From Streptomyces sp. HD (lineage in GTDB: Bacteria > Actinomycetota > Actinomycetes > Streptomycetales > Streptomycetaceae), in NCBI RefSeq assembly GCF_028369295.1, contig NZ_JAQMYP010000003.1, positions 62,001-126,000 on the forward strand: 64,000 nucleotides of DNA. The letters are read 5' to 3'. The notes under the pieces are model-generated. The model made no database searches, was not told where the DNA came from, and saw nothing but the letters and a program-made list of their open reading frames with translations. The translations under genes and the position numbers were made by a program. Each line of letters opens with the position of its first letter. The first letter of the stretch is position 1. This document shows, piece by piece, positions 61,841-64,000 of this stretch.

Positions 61841-63199
61841 TCAGTCCAGATAGCCCCTCAGCTGATCCGCAAACGCATGATCCCGCAGCTTGTTGAGCGT
61901 CTTCGACTCGATCTGCCTGATTCGCTCCCGCGTCACGCCGAAGATACGGCCTATCTCCTCCAGGGTGCGCGGGCGGCCGTCCGCGAGGCCGTAGCGGAGT
62001 TGGACGACCTTGCGTTCGCGTTCGCCGAGGGTCGACAGGACCGCCTCCAGGTGTTCCCTGAGCAGCAGGAACGCCGCCGACTCCACCGGCGATGTCGCGT
62101 CGCCGTCCTCGATCAGATCGCCGAGGGCGACGTCGTCCTCCTCTCCCACGGGCGCGTGCAGCGAGACTGGTTCCTGGGCCAGGCGCAGCACCTCGCTGAC
62201 GCGCTCGGGCAGCAGGTCCAGGTGGGCGGCGACCTCTTCCGGCGTCGGCTCGTAGCCGCGTTCCTGCAGCATGCGGCGCTGGACGCGGACGACCCGGTTG
62301 ATCAGCTCGACCACATGGACCGGCACCCGGATGGTGCGGGCCTGGTCGGCGAGGGCGCGGGACATGGCCTGCCGGATCCACCAGGTGGCGTACGTCGAGA
62401 ACTTGTAGCCGCGGGCGTAGTCGAACTTCTCGACGGCCCGGATCAGCCCGAGGTTGCCCTCCTGGACCAGGTCGAGCATGGTCAGCCCGCGGCCGACGTA
62501 CCGCTTGGCGACCGACACGACGAGCCGCAGGTTCGCCTCGATCAGGCGCCGTTTGGCCATCCGGCCCATGACGACCAGGCGGTCCAGGTCGAGGGCCAAC
62601 TGGCTGTCCAGATCGGGGGTGCTGCCCAGCTTCTCCTCGGCGAACAGGCCGGCCTCGACCCGGCGGGCGAGCTCGACCTCCTCGGCCGCGGTGAGCAGGG
62701 GGATGCGGCCGATCTCCCGCAGGTACTGGCGGAAGAGGTCCGAGGAGGGGCCGCTGTTGTCGGCGCGGTTGCGGGCCGGCAGCGGCGCCTCGACCGGTTC
62801 TGCGGCGTCGGCGGCGTCCAACGCCTCGGCGGGCGGCTCGGCGGGCTCGGGCGAGGCCTCCGGCTCCGGCTCCGTTTCCGTCTCCGTCTCCGTCTCCGGG
62901 TGGTGCTCGACACGGCTCTGCGGCGGCACCGCGACGAGAACGTCGGGCTCCGCGTCCGGCTCCGTGGCGTCCGTACTTGCGTCGGTCTGGATAAGGGTCT
63001 GGGTCTGCACGGGGGCGACCTCCAGGATGATCGCTGCCGAGGCGTACGGCAGCGCTGCTTCGAGGGCGGAGTCGGCGGCCTCGCCGCTGTCCGTCCCGTA
63101 CGCGATGAGCGGAACCGCGGGGGTGTGGGACCCGTGGGGAACGGATCGGCCGCGCTCCGAGGACTCAGGCACCGGAACCCAGTGTGGAGTACGACACAT
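61841..63199 (-). CDS. hrdA: Principal-type RNA polymerase sigma factor HrdA
   Basis: About 452 residues. A variable N-terminal 145, Ala/Glu/Pro rich with a (TE)n stretch from GTCTCC repeats, leads to region 1.2 ([27 protein letters not shown]), region 2 ([28 protein letters not shown], then [18 protein letters not shown]), region 3 and region 4 ([23 protein letters not shown]). It is a group 2 sigma-70, a non-essential relative of HrdB. The family name HrdA rests on position next to dnaG. The start is unsure: ATG at 63199 or GTG at 63208, neither with a good ribosome site. Confidence 0.85.
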   Translation of the reverse strand: MCRTPHWVPVPESSERGRSVPHGSHTPAVPLIAYGTDSGEAADSALEAALPYASAAIILEVAPVQTQTLIQTDASTDATEPDAEPDVLVAVPPQSRVEHHPETETETETEPEPEASPEPAEPPAEALDAADAAEPVEAPLPARNRADNSGPSSDLFRQYLREIGRIPLLTAAEEVELARRVEAGLFAEEKLGSTPDLDSQLALDLDRLVVMGRMAKRRLIEANLRLVVSVAKRYVGRGLTMLDLVQEGNLGLIRAVEKFDYARGYKFSTYATWWIRQAMSRALADQARTIRVPVHVVELINRVVRVQRRMLQERGYEPTPEEVAAHLDLLPERVSEVLRLAQEPVSLHAPVGEEDDVALGDLIEDGDATSPVESAAFLLLREHLEAVLSTLGERERKVVQLRYGLADGRPRTLEEIGRIFGVTRERIRQIESKTLNKLRDHAFADQLRGYLD

Positions 63200-63362
63200 C
63201 GCCGCCACGAGGGGCGTGCGGTGACTTTTTGAGTCCGGTCCGTGACCGGTCGGTTACTCAGATCGTTTGGCCGTCGGACTCACGTACGAGGACCCGGATG
63301 TCCGATGACCACCGGTGACCACCAGTGACTTTCGGTGACGCGGCTGGAGCGCGGCAAGGCGC

Positions 63363-64000
63363 TCACAAAGCCGCGGCTCCCCGCTCCCGCAACGCCTGGT
63401 CGTACTGCTGCAGAACCCACAGTTCGTTCTGAACGGCGGCCAGTTGGGCCGGGTCGCCGCCCGCGCCGAGGCGGGTGAGCTGGCTCTGGACGTCACGGAT
63501 GCGGCGCTCCACGGCGCGGCGGCGGACGGTGACGAGTTGCTCGCCGGCGTAGTTCTCGTCGACCGTTCTGCGCATGATCGCCTCGACCGCCAGCTCCGTG
63601 ACCATCGCGCGGACCTGGTCGTCGGGGGCCGCGTCACGGACGCGGACCAGGTACTCCTGCGGATCCTGGATGCCGTACTCCGCGCCGGACGCGTCCATGA
63701 TCGCCTGGCGTACGGCGGCGTAGGGCGCGGCGGTGAACTCGTCGACGCCGTACGCGTCGAACGCCGGGGAGACCAACTCGGGGCGCTGGAGGGCGAGTTT
63801 GAGCAGTTCGCGTTCGGTGGCGTAGACGGGGTTGCGCAGGGTCAGGGCCGGGCCGGAGGTGCGGGGGCCGGCGGCGGCGTCGTACTGCTGCTGCGGGTTG
63901 CGGGATCCCGGGCCGGACGCCGGCGCCTGTCCCCTGCCGCCCCGGTCCCGTGCCCAACGCGCCAGCTGCGCCACCCGCTTCACCACGAACTGCGTGTCGA
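63363..64000 (-). CDS. dnaG: DNA primase DnaG, C-terminal part (truncated by the window)
   Basis: The frame runs off the right edge; about 212 residues are visible. They include the end of the zinc/TOPRIM-distal linker (DTQFVVKRVAQLARWARDRGG), a Gly/Pro/Gln-rich spacer, and the helical C-terminal domain (LRNPVYATERELLKLALQRPELVSPAFDAYG and VDENYAGEQLVTVRRRAVERRIRDVQSQLTRLG) that in DnaG binds the replicative helicase. It makes RNA primers for replication. The hrdA gene follows on the same strand after a 163-bp gap. Confidence 0.88.
   Translation of the reverse strand, partial: DTQFVVKRVAQLARWARDRGGRGQAPASGPGSRNPQQQYDAAAGPRTSGPALTLRNPVYATERELLKLALQRPELVSPAFDAYGVDEFTAAPYAAVRQAIMDASGAEYGIQDPQEYLVRVRDAAPDDQVRAMVTELAVEAIMRRTVDENYAGEQLVTVRRRAVERRIRDVQSQLTRLGAGGDPAQLAAVQNELWVLQQYDQALRERGAAAL

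Overview
The window is a piece of a high-GC actinobacterial chromosome, almost certainly Streptomyces. Third codon positions are strongly G/C, GTG starts are common, genes often overlap by ATGA or GTGA, and the content is typical: an HrdA-type sigma factor, an MreB-like protein next to a VMAP/MoxR cluster, MatB, DUF1876, and CitA/CitB and OmpR-type two-component pairs. From memory, the order MatB - carboxyltransferase - trypsin/MoxR cluster - Mbl - tRNAs - sugar kinase - two ABC exporters - hrdA - dnaG resembles the S. coelicolor SCO2444 to SCO2467 interval. This could not be checked here.

Layout. 1-7.1 kb: the 3' end of a dynamin-like protein, an ATP-grasp enzyme, an AraC/VOC pair, an acyltransferase coupled to a receiver-GGDEF-glycosyltransferase fusion, and a MarR regulator. 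7.1-14.4 kb: a malonate-type locus with a GntR regulator, divergent MatC-like transporter, MatB ligase and fused carboxyltransferase. A TnpB-like element sits between transporter and ligase. 14.5-22.3 kb: a four-gene cluster (Trypco1-like protein, trypsin/VMAP-C protein, MoxR ATPase, 1531-residue vWA/pseudokinase/SARP/HAD-like protein) that fits the predicted vWA-MoxR-VMAP conflict systems. 22.5-25.2 kb: an MreB-like protein and a convergent SLOG/SLATT pair. 25.2-34.1 kb: an FxSxx-COOH peptide-maturation system (FxsB radical SAM enzyme, AAC(3)-type acetyltransferase, TIR-like FxsC, STAND/TPR FxsT) whose precursor peptide is not obvious.

34.1-39.5 kb: a hydrolase, then a minus-strand operon of a 37-residue peptide, an OmpR-type regulator, a histidine kinase and a lipoprotein, with a long hexanucleotide repeat between kinase and lipoprotein; then a DUF1876 gene and a short inverted-repeat mobile element lying exactly at the next gene's stop codon. 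39.7-46.8 kb: a CitB/CitA two-component pair divergent from a tctCBA carboxylate transporter, followed by a UspA-type protein and a DUF475 membrane protein. 47-54.9 kb: surface and secreted proteins (VanW-type, small membrane protein, 1331-residue SGNH protein, I36-type inhibitor) and an 0.9-kb stretch without a convincing gene. 55.4-55.8 kb: three tRNAs (one CAU, two identical Asn). 56-64 kb: a YtxH-like protein, FGGY kinase, heterodimeric ABC exporter, hrdA and the 3' part of dnaG.

The most interesting part is 14.5-34.1 kb. Three independent modules of types proposed for biological conflict or peptide signalling (VMAP/MoxR/vWA, SLOG/SLATT, Fxs) lie side by side. Within them are enzyme domains that seem to have lost catalytic residues, and one peptide precursor that remains to be found.
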